A DNA stretch of 64,000 nt from Treponema sp. Its GTDB lineage: Bacteria > Spirochaetota > Spirochaetia > Treponematales > Treponemataceae. The DNA lies in NCBI GenBank assembly GCA_017484285.1, contig JAFUTH010000022.1, positions 1 through 64,000 of the forward strand. The letters are read 5' to 3'. This document shows, one piece after another, positions 52,661 to 60,512 of this stretch (positions within the stretch are counted from its first letter, which is position 1; every line of letters begins with the position of its first letter). The notes below the pieces were generated by a model that was not told the DNA's origin, ran no database searches, and saw nothing but the letters and a program-made list of their open reading frames with translations. Position numbers and translations under genes: made by a program.

Positions 52661-52930
52661 AAGGCATCGGGCAAAACTTTGACGATTTTATGATTGAGCA
52701 GGGACTTTACGAAGAAGCAAAGGAACTTGCCGCCAAACGGCTCATCGCGCTCCAGCTTGAAGAAGAAATGAAAAAAACAGCACATCTCAAAATCCGCAAT
52801 GGCAGAAAAAATGCACACTTCACGCACTGCCGTGGACAATGTGCTAGACTTTACGCACAACACTTCCATCGGAATCCTTGAACGCTTTGCCGCCGTACTT
52901 GGAAAAAAAGTGCAGATTGCGTTGGTGTAA
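52657..52930 (+). pseudogene. HigA-like XRE antitoxin with a one-base frameshift
   Basis: ATG 52657 overlaps the toxin stop. The frame reads GQNFDDFMIEQGLYEEAKEL AAKRLIALQLEEEMKK, then is lost at seven A (52771-52777). With six A it would continue QHISKSAMAEKMHTSRTAVD, NVLDFTHNTSIGILERFAAV and LGKKVQIALV to a stop at 52928-52930, exactly the helix-turn-helix and tail of HigA-type antitoxins. As read, it gives a 74-residue nonsense-tailed product. Both partners of this pair are therefore inactive or appear so. Confidence 0.85.
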
Positions 52931-52986
52931 AAAACTTATTTGCGGCGTTGCGACGGCACTCTTTTTTGATTTCCGTATATAAAAAC

Positions 52987-53140
52987 TTACTGAGCATATT
53001 TTTTCATCAAAGAATTTATTTTCTCATCTACGCGCTGTTTGATAAACACTGACAGTTCCGATAAATCTTCATGAAGCACAACCGCACTGTTTTTATCTTC
53101 TTCAGGCATTAAAAGTTGATAAGGTTTGACATCGAAGCAT
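52987..53140 (-). pseudogene. Gene remnant of unknown family
   Basis: An open stretch reads CFDVKPYQLLMPEEDKNSAV, LHEDLSELSVFIKQRVDEKI and NSLMKKYAQ to a stop at 52987. It looks like the C-terminal ~50 residues of a protein, but an upstream stop and absent start suggest a remnant. A 40-residue product from ATG 53109 is possible. Confidence 0.35.
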
Positions 53141-53445
53141 GAATATCTTGGGGAATTTTCTTACACTGGATTTACATATGCATGGAAAGATTTCTCTGAA
53201 TATCAATTAACGGAAAAAGTACAAAAAGCGGCAATTAAAAAATATGGGAAAAATATCCTCTTAAGAAATATAACTCTCTCAGACGGACATAAATCCATGA
53301 TTCTTTGTTCATTAGCAACGGCAACAACCGGTTTTATTATGTTTGGTGCTGGTTCTGAAACTACGACAAAAAGGTTATGATTTCAAAAAAGGAAAACACA
53401 ACATCACAGTTGATAACAATATGAATTTGATTATCACGAAAAAAT
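53126..53445 (+). pseudogene. Remnant of a small exported or lipoprotein-like gene
   Basis: A frame from ATG 53126 gives 84 residues (HEYLGEFSYTGFTYAWKDFS, KYGKNILLRNITLSDG) and stops at 53380. The next frame carries on CLVLVLKLRQKGYDFKKGKH and NITVDNNMNLIITKK to 53445. The change of frame suggests a broken gene. The KYG...ILLRNIT pattern recalls the C-terminus of small surface lipoproteins, but no signal peptide is seen. Confidence 0.4.
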
Positions 53446-53519
53446 AAACTTCAGAATTAACAAAAACGCCGCTCCCAAAACGAGAACGGCTTACCTTTGG
53501 AAGAAAAAGAGATTGAAAT

Positions 53520-53562
53520 GGGAAAAGAAACCTTTGAATAAAGGTGTCGTTTCCCATTTTTT
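53520..53562. terminator. Hairpin terminator between remnants and htpG
   Basis: GGGAAA...ACCTTT pairs with AAAGGT...TTTCCC, followed by ATTTTTTG on the plus strand. On the minus strand the htpG stop lies just before it, so it may serve both. Confidence 0.6.
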
Positions 53563-53567
53563 GTGTT

Positions 53568-55541
53568 TTACTTACTCAGCAATTTATTCACCGCCTTCAC
53601 GAACTCCATCGGGTCTTTCAGCTCCGCGCCGCTCACGAGCAGTGCCTGGTCGAACAGAACTTCGCTCACATCGGCGATGTAGCTTTCATCGGTGCAGTTT
53701 TCGAGCGTTTTGACGATTTTGTGTTCGCCGTTGATTTCAAGAATCGGCTTGATTCCAGGTCCCGCCTGACCCATCGCACGCATCATGCGCTCCATCTGGA
53801 TTCCGGGGTCGTTCTCGTCTACGACGATGCAGCTTGGGCTGTCCGAAAGTCGCTTTGAGAGAACGACATCCTTAACGCGGTCGCCCAATGCCTTCTTGAT
53901 TTTTTCCTGAACAGGCTTAAAGGCTTCTTCCTTCTTTTTGGCCTCGTCCTTGTCAACGCCCAGTTCGTCGTCGCTGCCCGCGCGGTTCACGGCCTTAAGG
54001 TCGAAATCCTTGTATTTCATCAGGCTTGGAATTACGATGTCGTCGATTTCGTCAGCCATAATCAAAACTTCAAAGCCCTTCTTTTTGTAGGCTTCGAGGA
54101 GCGGGCTTGCGCGGAGATTCTTTTCGTCAGTGCCCGTGATGTAGTAGATTGCCTTCTGCTCAGGTTTCATGCGCTGAACATAGTCAGCGAAGCTCGTCCA
54201 GTTGTCGTCGCCCGTGCCCGCCGCGTCGGTGCTCTTGAAACGCACGATTTCCGAGATTTCCTCGCGGTTCGCGTAGTCCGAGTACAAGCCTTCCTTCATC
54301 GGTCGGTTGAAGTTCTTGACGAAAGTGTTCCATTTTTCGATTGCTTTCTTCTCGTCGTCGGTGCGTTTGTCGGCTTCGGTTTTCTTCGCCTTGTCCGCCT
54401 GCTCGCCGAGTTTCTTGAATTCAGAGAGCAATTTCTTCACGCTCGCGCTCTTGATGGTCTCCAAGATTCGGTTCTGCTGCAAAATCTCGCGGCTCACATT
54501 GAGCGGCAAGTCTTCCGAGTCGATGATACCGCGCACGAATCGCAAATAAGCCGGCAAGAGTTCGCGGTCGTCGTCGGTGATGAAAACGCGCTTCACATAC
54601 AATTTTACGCCGCTCTGGTAATCCGCCTGGTACATGTCGAACGGAGCCTGCTGGGGCACATAGAACAGCGTGGTGTATTCCTGCGTTCCTTCCGCGTGCG
54701 TGTGCACATAGTGGAGCGGGTCCTGCGAGTCATGCGAAATCGTCTTGTAGAAATTGTTATAGTCTTCCGCTTTGAGTTCGGACTTAGCTCGCTTCCAGAG
54801 TGCGCTTGCGCTGTTCACCTGGTCGATTTTGTCCTCGCTACCCGTGATGTTGCCCTTGTCGTCGTATTTGTTCTGCGTGTAGTGAAGGAAAATCGGGAAC
54901 GCAATGTGGTCACTATACCGTTTAATCAGCTCCTCAATCTTCCAGCGGCTCGCGTATTCTTTTGACTCGTCGTTCAAGAGCATTTCGATTGCAGAGCCGC
55001 AGGTTTCTGCCTTGTCGAAGCCGTACTTTTTCGCCTCGTCCGAGTCCGGCTTGATTTCCTCGATTGTATAAGAATTCGTGCCGTCGCTCGACCATTTGAA
55101 GATTTTGTCGGTCGCCGCCTTTCTCGTGTAGACATTGATTCGTTTTGCCGCCATAAACGCCGAGTAGAATCCCACGCCGAACTGACCGATAAGATTTGAC
55201 TCGCCAGCATTTTTATCTTCCGCAATTTTTTCGATGAATGCCTTTGTGCCAGAGCGGGCAATTGTTCCGAGGTTTGCGTTCAAGTCCTCCTCGTTCATAC
55301 CGATTCCCGAATCCTGCACAGTAAGAATTTTGTTTGGGTCGTCAAAAGTGATGTCGATTCTCGGCTCGTTCTTCACGCCCTTGTACGCGTCATCAGAAAC
55401 CTTGAGATAATTGAGCTTGTCCAAAGCGTCCGATGCATTAGAAACGATTTCGCGAAGGAAAATATCCTTGTTTGAATACATTGAATGAATGATAAGTTTA
55501 AGAAGCTGATTCACTTCCGTCTGAAACTGATATTCCGCCAT
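53568..55541 (-). CDS. htpG: Hsp90 chaperone
   Basis: A 657-residue chaperone of full length, starting MAEYQFQTEVNQLLKLIIHS. The ATP-binding domain has REIVSNASDALDKL, DSGIGMNEEDLN and GQFGVGFYSAFMAA; the middle domain has PLNVSREILQQNRILETI; the C-terminal domain has RLSDSPSCIVVDENDPGIQM. It helps fold client proteins in the cytoplasm. It is transcribed alone, away from the tRNA gene; a spacer of ~106 bases separates them. Confidence 0.97.
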   Translation of the reverse strand: MAEYQFQTEVNQLLKLIIHSMYSNKDIFLREIVSNASDALDKLNYLKVSDDAYKGVKNEPRIDITFDDPNKILTVQDSGIGMNEEDLNANLGTIARSGTKAFIEKIAEDKNAGESNLIGQFGVGFYSAFMAAKRINVYTRKAATDKIFKWSSDGTNSYTIEEIKPDSDEAKKYGFDKAETCGSAIEMLLNDESKEYASRWKIEELIKRYSDHIAFPIFLHYTQNKYDDKGNITGSEDKIDQVNSASALWKRAKSELKAEDYNNFYKTISHDSQDPLHYVHTHAEGTQEYTTLFYVPQQAPFDMYQADYQSGVKLYVKRVFITDDDRELLPAYLRFVRGIIDSEDLPLNVSREILQQNRILETIKSASVKKLLSEFKKLGEQADKAKKTEADKRTDDEKKAIEKWNTFVKNFNRPMKEGLYSDYANREEISEIVRFKSTDAAGTGDDNWTSFADYVQRMKPEQKAIYYITGTDEKNLRASPLLEAYKKKGFEVLIMADEIDDIVIPSLMKYKDFDLKAVNRAGSDDELGVDKDEAKKKEEAFKPVQEKIKKALGDRVKDVVLSKRLSDSPSCIVVDENDPGIQMERMMRAMGQAGPGIKPILEINGEHKIVKTLENCTDESYIADVSEVLFDQALLVSGAELKDPMEFVKAVNKLLSK

Positions 55542-55647
55542 TTTTTACAATGCGCTCCTTGTTTAGAATCAATTTTCTATAAAGATACTGAAATTTATCG
55601 GAAACGGCTAGAAATTTCTCAAAAAATCCGCAATAATAGAGTCATTC

Positions 55648-55721
55648 GGGGGCGTAGCTCACCTGGCTAGAGCGCTACAATGGCATTGTAGAGGTAGTGG
55701 GTTCAAGTCCCATCGTCTCCA
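55648..55721 (+). tRNA. tRNA-Ala (anticodon GGC)
   Basis: A complete cloverleaf of 74 bases: acceptor GGGGGCG/CGTCTCC with two G-T pairs, D arm GCTC/GAGC, anticodon stem CTACA/TGTAG around ATGGCAT, T arm GTGGG/CCCAT around TTCAAGT, discriminator A. The CCA end is not encoded. It would read GCC and GCU alanine codons. Confidence 0.95.
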
Positions 55722-55770
55722 ACGATATGGGTTCAGAGCCTTTGGCAGCTCCGCACCCATCGTCTCCAAA
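55708..55770 (+). repeat. Duplicated 3' end of tRNA-Ala
   Basis: CCCATCGTCTCCAA occurs at 55709-55722, at the tRNA end, and again at 55756-55769, about 47 bases on, and GGGTTCA precedes both. The second copy has extra sequence in place of the T loop. This looks like an att-type direct repeat or a tRNA fragment duplication. Confidence 0.75.
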
Positions 55771-55771
55771 T

Positions 55772-55804
55772 AAAAAAGCGAGTCTGTGCGACCCGCTTTT
55801 TTTT
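55772..55804. terminator. Bidirectional terminator between tRNA and barrel gene
   Basis: GCGAGTC pairs with GACCCGC (one mismatch), flanked by A6 on one side and T8 on the other, so it can end transcripts from both directions. Confidence 0.8.
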
Positions 55805-56462
55805 ATATCCTTAAAACAAGCCCAACGTGTGGGATAAACGAGATGCCGCCTGTTTCGGGGTTTCCAATTAGTGTTGTGCTGAGGTTTTCAATTGATGCTT
55901 TCATGGATGCAGTTCCGGCTAGTGTTATAAGAGTCATTCCAGAAAAATAGAGCTGGAATTTTTCAGAAAAAGCAAAAGAAAAGTAAATATCTCCACCAAA
56001 ATTAAAGTTGTTCATAATAAATCTAAAATCGATGTCATAGTTATCGATTGTTTTAGACCCGAATACTAAAAACGTTGAGAGTCCTTGCACGGCACTGATA
56101 ATAGCTTCAAATCGTTTATTATGAAAAACTCTATAACCGATACCGAACAAAACAGTTTCAGAAAGCCCCTTCAGCGAGTAGTGATAATCAGCCTCTGTGA
56201 AATTAATTTTGGAAAACCCAAGATTGTAATCGAGCATGAGTGCTATATTTGAAGAACTGACACCCCTTAGTTGAAAATTAAAATCGATACCTGTTCCATC
56301 TAAATCTGAGTCGATGATTGGCAAATCTCCAAAATCATCCCACGAGACAGAGACATTTGAGACTGGTACAGAAAGTCCAATGTGAATTGCTTTATCCCAA
56401 TTATCTGAAAATATCGGAAAGAGGAAAAAAACATTGATACATAAGATGAACCATTTTCTCAT
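55803..56462 (-). CDS. Predicted outer-membrane beta-barrel protein
   Basis: A 219-residue protein with a signal peptide (MRKWFILCINVFFLFPIFSD) and alternating amphipathic strands ending in the hydrophobic VGLVLRI. Blocks such as IHIGLSVPVSNVSVSW, MLDYNLGFSKINF and SETVLFGIGYRVFHNKRF are like small barrels in treponemes. No enzyme motif is seen. It is divergent from an XRE regulator whose candidate operators cover its promoter, so it is probably repressed by that protein. Localisation is inferred. Confidence 0.7.
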   Translation of the reverse strand: MRKWFILCINVFFLFPIFSDNWDKAIHIGLSVPVSNVSVSWDDFGDLPIIDSDLDGTGIDFNFQLRGVSSSNIALMLDYNLGFSKINFTEADYHYSLKGLSETVLFGIGYRVFHNKRFEAIISAVQGLSTFLVFGSKTIDNYDIDFRFIMNNFNFGGDIYFSFAFSEKFQLYFSGMTLITLAGTASMKASIENLSTTLIGNPETGGISFIPHVGLVLRI

Positions 56463-56492
56463 AACTAAAATTCTAATGTGTTAAGAAATATG

Positions 56493-56545
56493 CTCTAAAT
56501 TTAGAGTTTCTGACAATAAAGTATACCGCTACTCTAGATTTAGAG
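56493..56545. promoter_or_regulatory. Operator pair in the XRE/barrel divergent region
   Basis: CTCTAAATTTAGAG (56493-56506, perfect palindrome) and CTCTAGATTTAGAG (56532-56545, near-palindrome) are 39 bases apart. The minus-strand promoter TTGCTC (56548-56543), 17 bases, TATACT (56525-56520) has the second operator in its spacer. Confidence 0.8.
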
Positions 56546-56550
56546 CAAGT

Positions 56551-56757
56551 ATGGATTCGGAAGTTGAACAAGTCATTGATAGAATTTGTCGTCTTAGAAA
56601 AGAAAAAAATATTTCAATAGTTCAGCTTTCTGTCGAGTCTGGTGTTTCACGAAGTCATTTATTTTATATCGAAACAAAAAAGACGATTCCATCATTAGAA
56701 ACTCTAGCGAAAATTGCAAAAGCAATGAATGTTCATTTGCGAGATTTTTTTATCTAA
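56551..56757 (+). CDS. XRE-family helix-turn-helix regulator
   Basis: A 68-residue single-domain repressor: RICRLRKEKNISIVQLSVES, GVSRSHLFYIETKKTIPSLE, TLAKIAKAMNVHLRDFFI. It is a Cro/C1-type HTH with no effector domain. It reads away from the barrel gene, with two matching palindromes between them, so it probably controls both. ATG 56551 follows closely on the second operator. Confidence 0.88.
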   Translation: MDSEVEQVIDRICRLRKEKNISIVQLSVESGVSRSHLFYIETKKTIPSLETLAKIAKAMNVHLRDFFI

Positions 56758-56762
56758 ATAAA

Positions 56763-56791
56763 AAGCCCCACAGGAATGAGCTGTAGGGCTT
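56763..56791 (-). terminator. Rho-independent terminator after trxA
   Basis: AAGCCCTACAG pairs with CTGTGGGGCTT on the minus strand (one mismatch), then T-run. It may also stop the XRE transcript from the other side. Confidence 0.8.
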
Positions 56792-56798
56792 ACTGTTT

Positions 56799-57104
56799 TT
56801 ATTTGAACATTGCTTCCAATGTTTCTTTTGGCACGAAGCCGGTTGATGTTGCGGCAGGCTCGCCGTTCTTGAACAGAATGACGGTCGGAATGCTTACGAT
56901 GCCGTATTTCTGAGCCAAGTCAGCCTCGTCGTCAACGTTTACCTTTCCGACTTTGATTGTGTCGTTTTCGTTTGCAATCTGCTCGATTGTGGGAGCGAGC
57001 ATTTTGCACGGACCGCACCAGCTTGCCCAAAAATCTACGAGCACTGGTTTATCTGATTTGAGGACTTCTGCCTCAAAGTTTGATTCTGTAAGCGTAATTT
57101 CCAT
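56799..57104 (-). CDS. trxA: Thioredoxin
   Basis: A 101-residue thioredoxin with the active site FWASWCGPCKML, the cis-Pro in SIPTVILFKNG, and KVGKVNVDDEADLA. It has no signal peptide, so it is cytoplasmic; by family it reduces protein disulphides with thioredoxin reductase. The Cys pair is intact. It has AAGGAG 9 bases before the start. It is alone with its own terminator. Confidence 0.97.
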   Translation of the reverse strand: MEITLTESNFEAEVLKSDKPVLVDFWASWCGPCKMLAPTIEQIANENDTIKVGKVNVDDEADLAQKYGIVSIPTVILFKNGEPAATSTGFVPKETLEAMFK

Positions 57105-57216
57105 AAAAAACTCCTTGCTGTTTCTATTTCGTTGCTATAAAGATACTGCAAATTCTTTAAAAAGCAAAGAAAATTCGGTCGGATACAACATAATTTTTTA
57201 AAGAAATGCAAAAAAA

Positions 57217-57240
57217 TCGCCCCTCAAGCGTGAAGGGCGA
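57217..57240 (-). terminator. Rho-independent terminator after LysM lipoprotein gene
   Basis: TCGCCC pairs with GGGCGA around an 11-12 base loop region, with a T-run on the minus strand. Confidence 0.8.
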
Positions 57241-57257
57241 AAAATCAGTCGTGTGCC

Positions 57258-57836
57258 TTAGTTAGCAGCAGGCTGTTCTGCGGCAGGAGCGACCTCTGGC
57301 TCTGGAGTTGCAGGTGCATCCACTGCGGGAGCATCGGTTGCAGGAGCTTCATCTTTGCCAAGCTCTTCAGAAATTTCAACGAGATGCGGGCGAATGTCTG
57401 CCGCAGCTGTGGTGTCTTTCTGTTTGTAGACTTCTGCCATATCTTTGAAATATGGTTTGAGTTTTGTTGCAATATCTTTGTTATTGATATTTTTTTCGAA
57501 ATTCGGGATGGTGAGCTTCATGCCCGGCTCAATCAACTCTGGGTCACTGACAACACCACGAGATGCAAGCATGATAAGCGGGAAGTAGTAGCCGTTCTCA
57601 TCTTTGCCAGCATAGAAGGTCTTGGTGATTGATGTGAGTGTATCACCTGTTTTAACCTCATATGTTTCTGCGCTTTCCAAGTCGAGAACGTTTGCGTAAG
57701 TGCTGTAAACTTTGTCAAAAGACTTGTTGAGTGCAGCCTGTTTTTTAGCTGCATCATCCATTGAACCAGTTGAGCTACATGAAATCATACCGAATACGGT
57801 AACCAATGATAAAAGAAGTAATGCAATTTTTTTCAT
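57258..57836 (-). CDS. LysM-domain lipoprotein
   Basis: A 192-residue lipoprotein (MKKIALLLLSLVTVFGMISC lipobox). A helical stretch (~25-55) is followed by a LysM domain (~58-118, YEVKTGDTLTSITKTFYAGK, LIEPGMKLTIPNF), which by family binds peptidoglycan. The tail is rich in Ala, Pro and Glu (residues ~160-192), likely a flexible linker. It probably ties the outer membrane or a periplasmic partner to the wall. Transcribed alone, with a good terminator. Confidence 0.88.
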   Translation of the reverse strand: MKKIALLLLSLVTVFGMISCSSTGSMDDAAKKQAALNKSFDKVYSTYANVLDLESAETYEVKTGDTLTSITKTFYAGKDENGYYFPLIMLASRGVVSDPELIEPGMKLTIPNFEKNINNKDIATKLKPYFKDMAEVYKQKDTTAAADIRPHLVEISEELGKDEAPATDAPAVDAPATPEPEVAPAAEQPAAN

Positions 57837-57903
57837 ACGAAAAAACCTCCGCTAGCTACTATAACGCATATTCAGATTTTTTCAAGGTTGTTTACAGATT
57901 TTT

Positions 57904-58689
57904 TTAGATTTCGAGAAAAAGCGGCAAGTCCGGCTTGTAGCAGGGGAGCGCGATAATCTTTACTTTGAAGAGATTTGCCTTGTATTTCGCAATGATTTTT
58001 TCGTAGTTTGCGCCTTTTGCGTTTTTGCGGGCGAGTTCGTTGAGTTCATGGTAGGTGAAGCCGAGGTTGTCTTCGTCGGTTTTGCCGCACATGCCGTCGC
58101 TCGGTGCTTTGTGCGTGAGCGATGAAGGAAGCCCCAAGTAATCGCCGATTGCCACGACTTCCTCTGTGGTGAGCTTGTTGATTGGCGCAAAATCTCCTGC
58201 TGCGTCGCCGTAGAATGTTGAGTAGCCGACCAAATCTTCGCTCAAGTTGCACGTGTTTGCTACGCGGCAGTTCCCGAGCTGCGCGCCGATTCCGTAGAGT
58301 GTAGCCATGCGGAGTCGTGCGGGCGTGTTTGTTTTAAAGACGGGCGAAAAATCTTCGTGCGAGGAAACGACACCTGCCTGCTCAAACGCGCTTTGAATGC
58401 CTTCGTAGGCTTTTGCAATATTTACCGTAAAGTGTTTGATTCCGAGGTGCGCAACGAGCGTTTGGGAATCAGAAATGTCTTTTTGCTCCCCGTTTGGCAT
58501 CAGTACGCCGATGACGCGCTCTTTGCCGAGTGCTTTGACCATCAGTGCCGAAACGACGGACGAATCTTTTCCGCCAGAGGCTCCGATGACGACCCGTGTT
58601 TCATTACTTCCGTTTTTGGAAATCCACTCTTGAATCCATGCGACGACTTCCGCCGTGACCTTTTCGACATCAAAATGATATTCACTCAT
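57904..58689 (-). CDS. nadE: NAD+ synthetase (NH3-dependent)
   Basis: A 261-residue enzyme with the P-loop of ATP pyrophosphatases, VVIGASGGKDSSVVSALMVK, and family blocks VIGVLMPNGEQKD, NTPARLRMATLYGIGAQLGN and GYSTFYGDAAGDFAPINKLT. It lacks a glutaminase domain, so it would use ammonia to convert deamido-NAD to NAD+. It follows a GGDEF gene by 12 bases on the same strand, probably in one transcript. Confidence 0.93.
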   Translation of the reverse strand: MSEYHFDVEKVTAEVVAWIQEWISKNGSNETRVVIGASGGKDSSVVSALMVKALGKERVIGVLMPNGEQKDISDSQTLVAHLGIKHFTVNIAKAYEGIQSAFEQAGVVSSHEDFSPVFKTNTPARLRMATLYGIGAQLGNCRVANTCNLSEDLVGYSTFYGDAAGDFAPINKLTTEEVVAIGDYLGLPSSLTHKAPSDGMCGKTDEDNLGFTYHELNELARKNAKGANYEKIIAKYKANLFKVKIIALPCYKPDLPLFLEI

Positions 58690-58701
58690 GATTTTGCCTC
58701 G

Positions 58702-60369
58702 TTATGTTGTTCGGTTTGCTTTCATTTCGACTTTTTGCTCGTACATTTTTTCATCAGCGCGCGTGAGCGCATTGTTGAAATCTGCGGCTTTGTGCGGCGT
58801 GAAGAATTCATATCCGTACGCTGCGGTAAATTTATGCTCTGCTTCCGGCTGATTCTCGACCGCAACCTCGAAGTTATGAAGCAGCGTCATGATTGCCTCG
58901 CGGTACATGTTGTAGCAGAGACAAACGAATTCATCGCCGCCGATTCGATAGACCGAGCCTTTGTCGCCCACCACGCCCATGAGACACTCGCAGAACGCTT
59001 TGATTACTTTGTCGCCAGCGAGATGCCCGAAATTGTCGTTGAGTTTTTTGAGATTGTTCATGTCGAACAGAATGAGACAGTATTCTCCCTGCGGGCTTGT
59101 CTCGTCGAAATTCTCGATGAATGTGTACCAGGATGTTTTGTTGAACGCGCCCGTCGCAATGTCGAGGAACGCGAGATTTTTGTAAGTGTCGGCTTTGTTC
59201 ATCGTCTCGAAACGCTGCAATGATTTTTGGTAGGCGATGAGAATCATTGAGAAGAACGCAATTCCGAGACCGAAACTCATGACCGAGCTAAAGAATGTGC
59301 CGTGGAGCAATGAGAAGAACGTAAAGACAAAGATGAGCATTGCGCACGTCATGGAGAAGAGAAACAGATATTTGAGTCGGCTGTGCTTCATCCAGTCCTG
59401 CTTTGGCAAAATCACCGCGACGTACGCACAGCAGCAGGCGTACAAAAAGTGGGAGATGAAAATCGTGTTTGTGAGCGGCTGAATTCCGGTAATCTGCAAG
59501 AAGAACTGAGTCGCAACGACGCCGATAGTCGCCCAATAGATGAACGTCATGAATTTGTCGGTGCGGTTGTCGTTGATGCTGCGCAAAAAGAGGAACAAGA
59601 AAATTGGCATGAGAAGTTGCGTTAAGTATTTAAGGCACCAGTGCAGCGGCAGATAGCCGATGAAGAATTGCAGAATGCGCGAGTCGTCGAGCTGCCAGAG
59701 ACCGATACAGAGCGTGAGGAGCGAGAGATGCAGCAAGAGATGGTCGTTTTTGTTCGTTCGGGTGAAGAGATGGTTTGTGCCGAACAAAAACACCGCCGCG
59801 ACGATGAACATGATGCCGAACAAAAAGTTGTGCATTCGGCTGAGCATGATGGTCTGCATGATGTTCGCGCTTCCGCCCATGAACATCTCGCTGTAAACGC
59901 CGGCATAATCTGGAATGAGGGCATATGTTTCGATTGAAATGTATGAATACGGGCTTAGATCAATCGGCAGATTGACCAGATGATACGCTGAATGATATGA
60001 AATGAGCCATTTTGGTTTTGTGCGCGTGCTGTATTGGTAGATGACGCGGTTGTTTAATCGGACGATGACATCTTGGTGGTTTGTATAAAAACAGAGAAAG
60101 GTCTTTCCGTCTTCAACGGGAGCAATATCGTGGTAAATGCGCGAGCCATATTTTTCTGTGGGGATGCGGGCGGGCAGTTTGTCAATCGTGACGCATTCGC
60201 CGTATTTGTCGTGATAATACCAGCCTTTGTCAAAACTTGCGGATTCTGTTTGCATAAGAGTAGATGGAGACGTGTTTCGACCGGCAATCAAAACATATGC
60301 ACCGACAAGCAGGAAAAGCGCGCAGACGAAAAATAAAATCCGATTTTTTAGTTGGGCTGTATCTCTCAT
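58702..60369 (-). CDS. Multi-pass membrane diguanylate cyclase (7TM sensor, GGDEF)
   Basis: A 555-residue protein. After an N-terminal helix (ILFFVCALFLLVGAYVLIA) comes an external ~140-residue region (FDKGWYYHDKYGECVTIDKL), then about seven helices (LFGIMFIVAAVFLFGTNHLF and on), then a GGDEF domain with YRIGGDEFVCLC. The layout resembles 7TM-DISM receptors. By family it makes cyclic di-GMP. ATG 60369 (MRDTAQ) is chosen; ATG 60405 is also open. Neither has a good ribosome site. It precedes nadE. Confidence 0.9.
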   Translation of the reverse strand: MRDTAQLKNRILFFVCALFLLVGAYVLIAGRNTSPSTLMQTESASFDKGWYYHDKYGECVTIDKLPARIPTEKYGSRIYHDIAPVEDGKTFLCFYTNHQDVIVRLNNRVIYQYSTRTKPKWLISYHSAYHLVNLPIDLSPYSYISIETYALIPDYAGVYSEMFMGGSANIMQTIMLSRMHNFLFGIMFIVAAVFLFGTNHLFTRTNKNDHLLLHLSLLTLCIGLWQLDDSRILQFFIGYLPLHWCLKYLTQLLMPIFLFLFLRSINDNRTDKFMTFIYWATIGVVATQFFLQITGIQPLTNTIFISHFLYACCCAYVAVILPKQDWMKHSRLKYLFLFSMTCAMLIFVFTFFSLLHGTFFSSVMSFGLGIAFFSMILIAYQKSLQRFETMNKADTYKNLAFLDIATGAFNKTSWYTFIENFDETSPQGEYCLILFDMNNLKKLNDNFGHLAGDKVIKAFCECLMGVVGDKGSVYRIGGDEFVCLCYNMYREAIMTLLHNFEVAVENQPEAEHKFTAAYGYEFFTPHKAADFNNALTRADEKMYEQKVEMKANRTT

Positions 60370-60450
60370 TATTTTTATTTTATTGTAGCTATTCAAAAAA
60401 AACAATGCGGAAAATATCCGAAACTAACTTAAAATAATCAAAATTCTTTC

Positions 60451-60479
60451 TTGTGAAATTTGCTCTTATCGTTGATAAT
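60451..60479 (+). promoter_or_regulatory. Promoter of the GGDEF-EAL gene
   Basis: TTGTGA (60451-60456), 17-base spacer, GATAAT (60474-60479). Its position rules out the ATG at 60453 and supports the start at 60513. Confidence 0.7.
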
Positions 60480-60512
60480 AGTATAAGTGCTTTTTCACAA
60501 AGGATTGAATTT

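Noticed and set aside
58357..59223. Plus-strand open frame of 288 codons across nadE and the GGDEF gene
   Set aside because: It spans two well-supported genes on the other strand and shows no motif.
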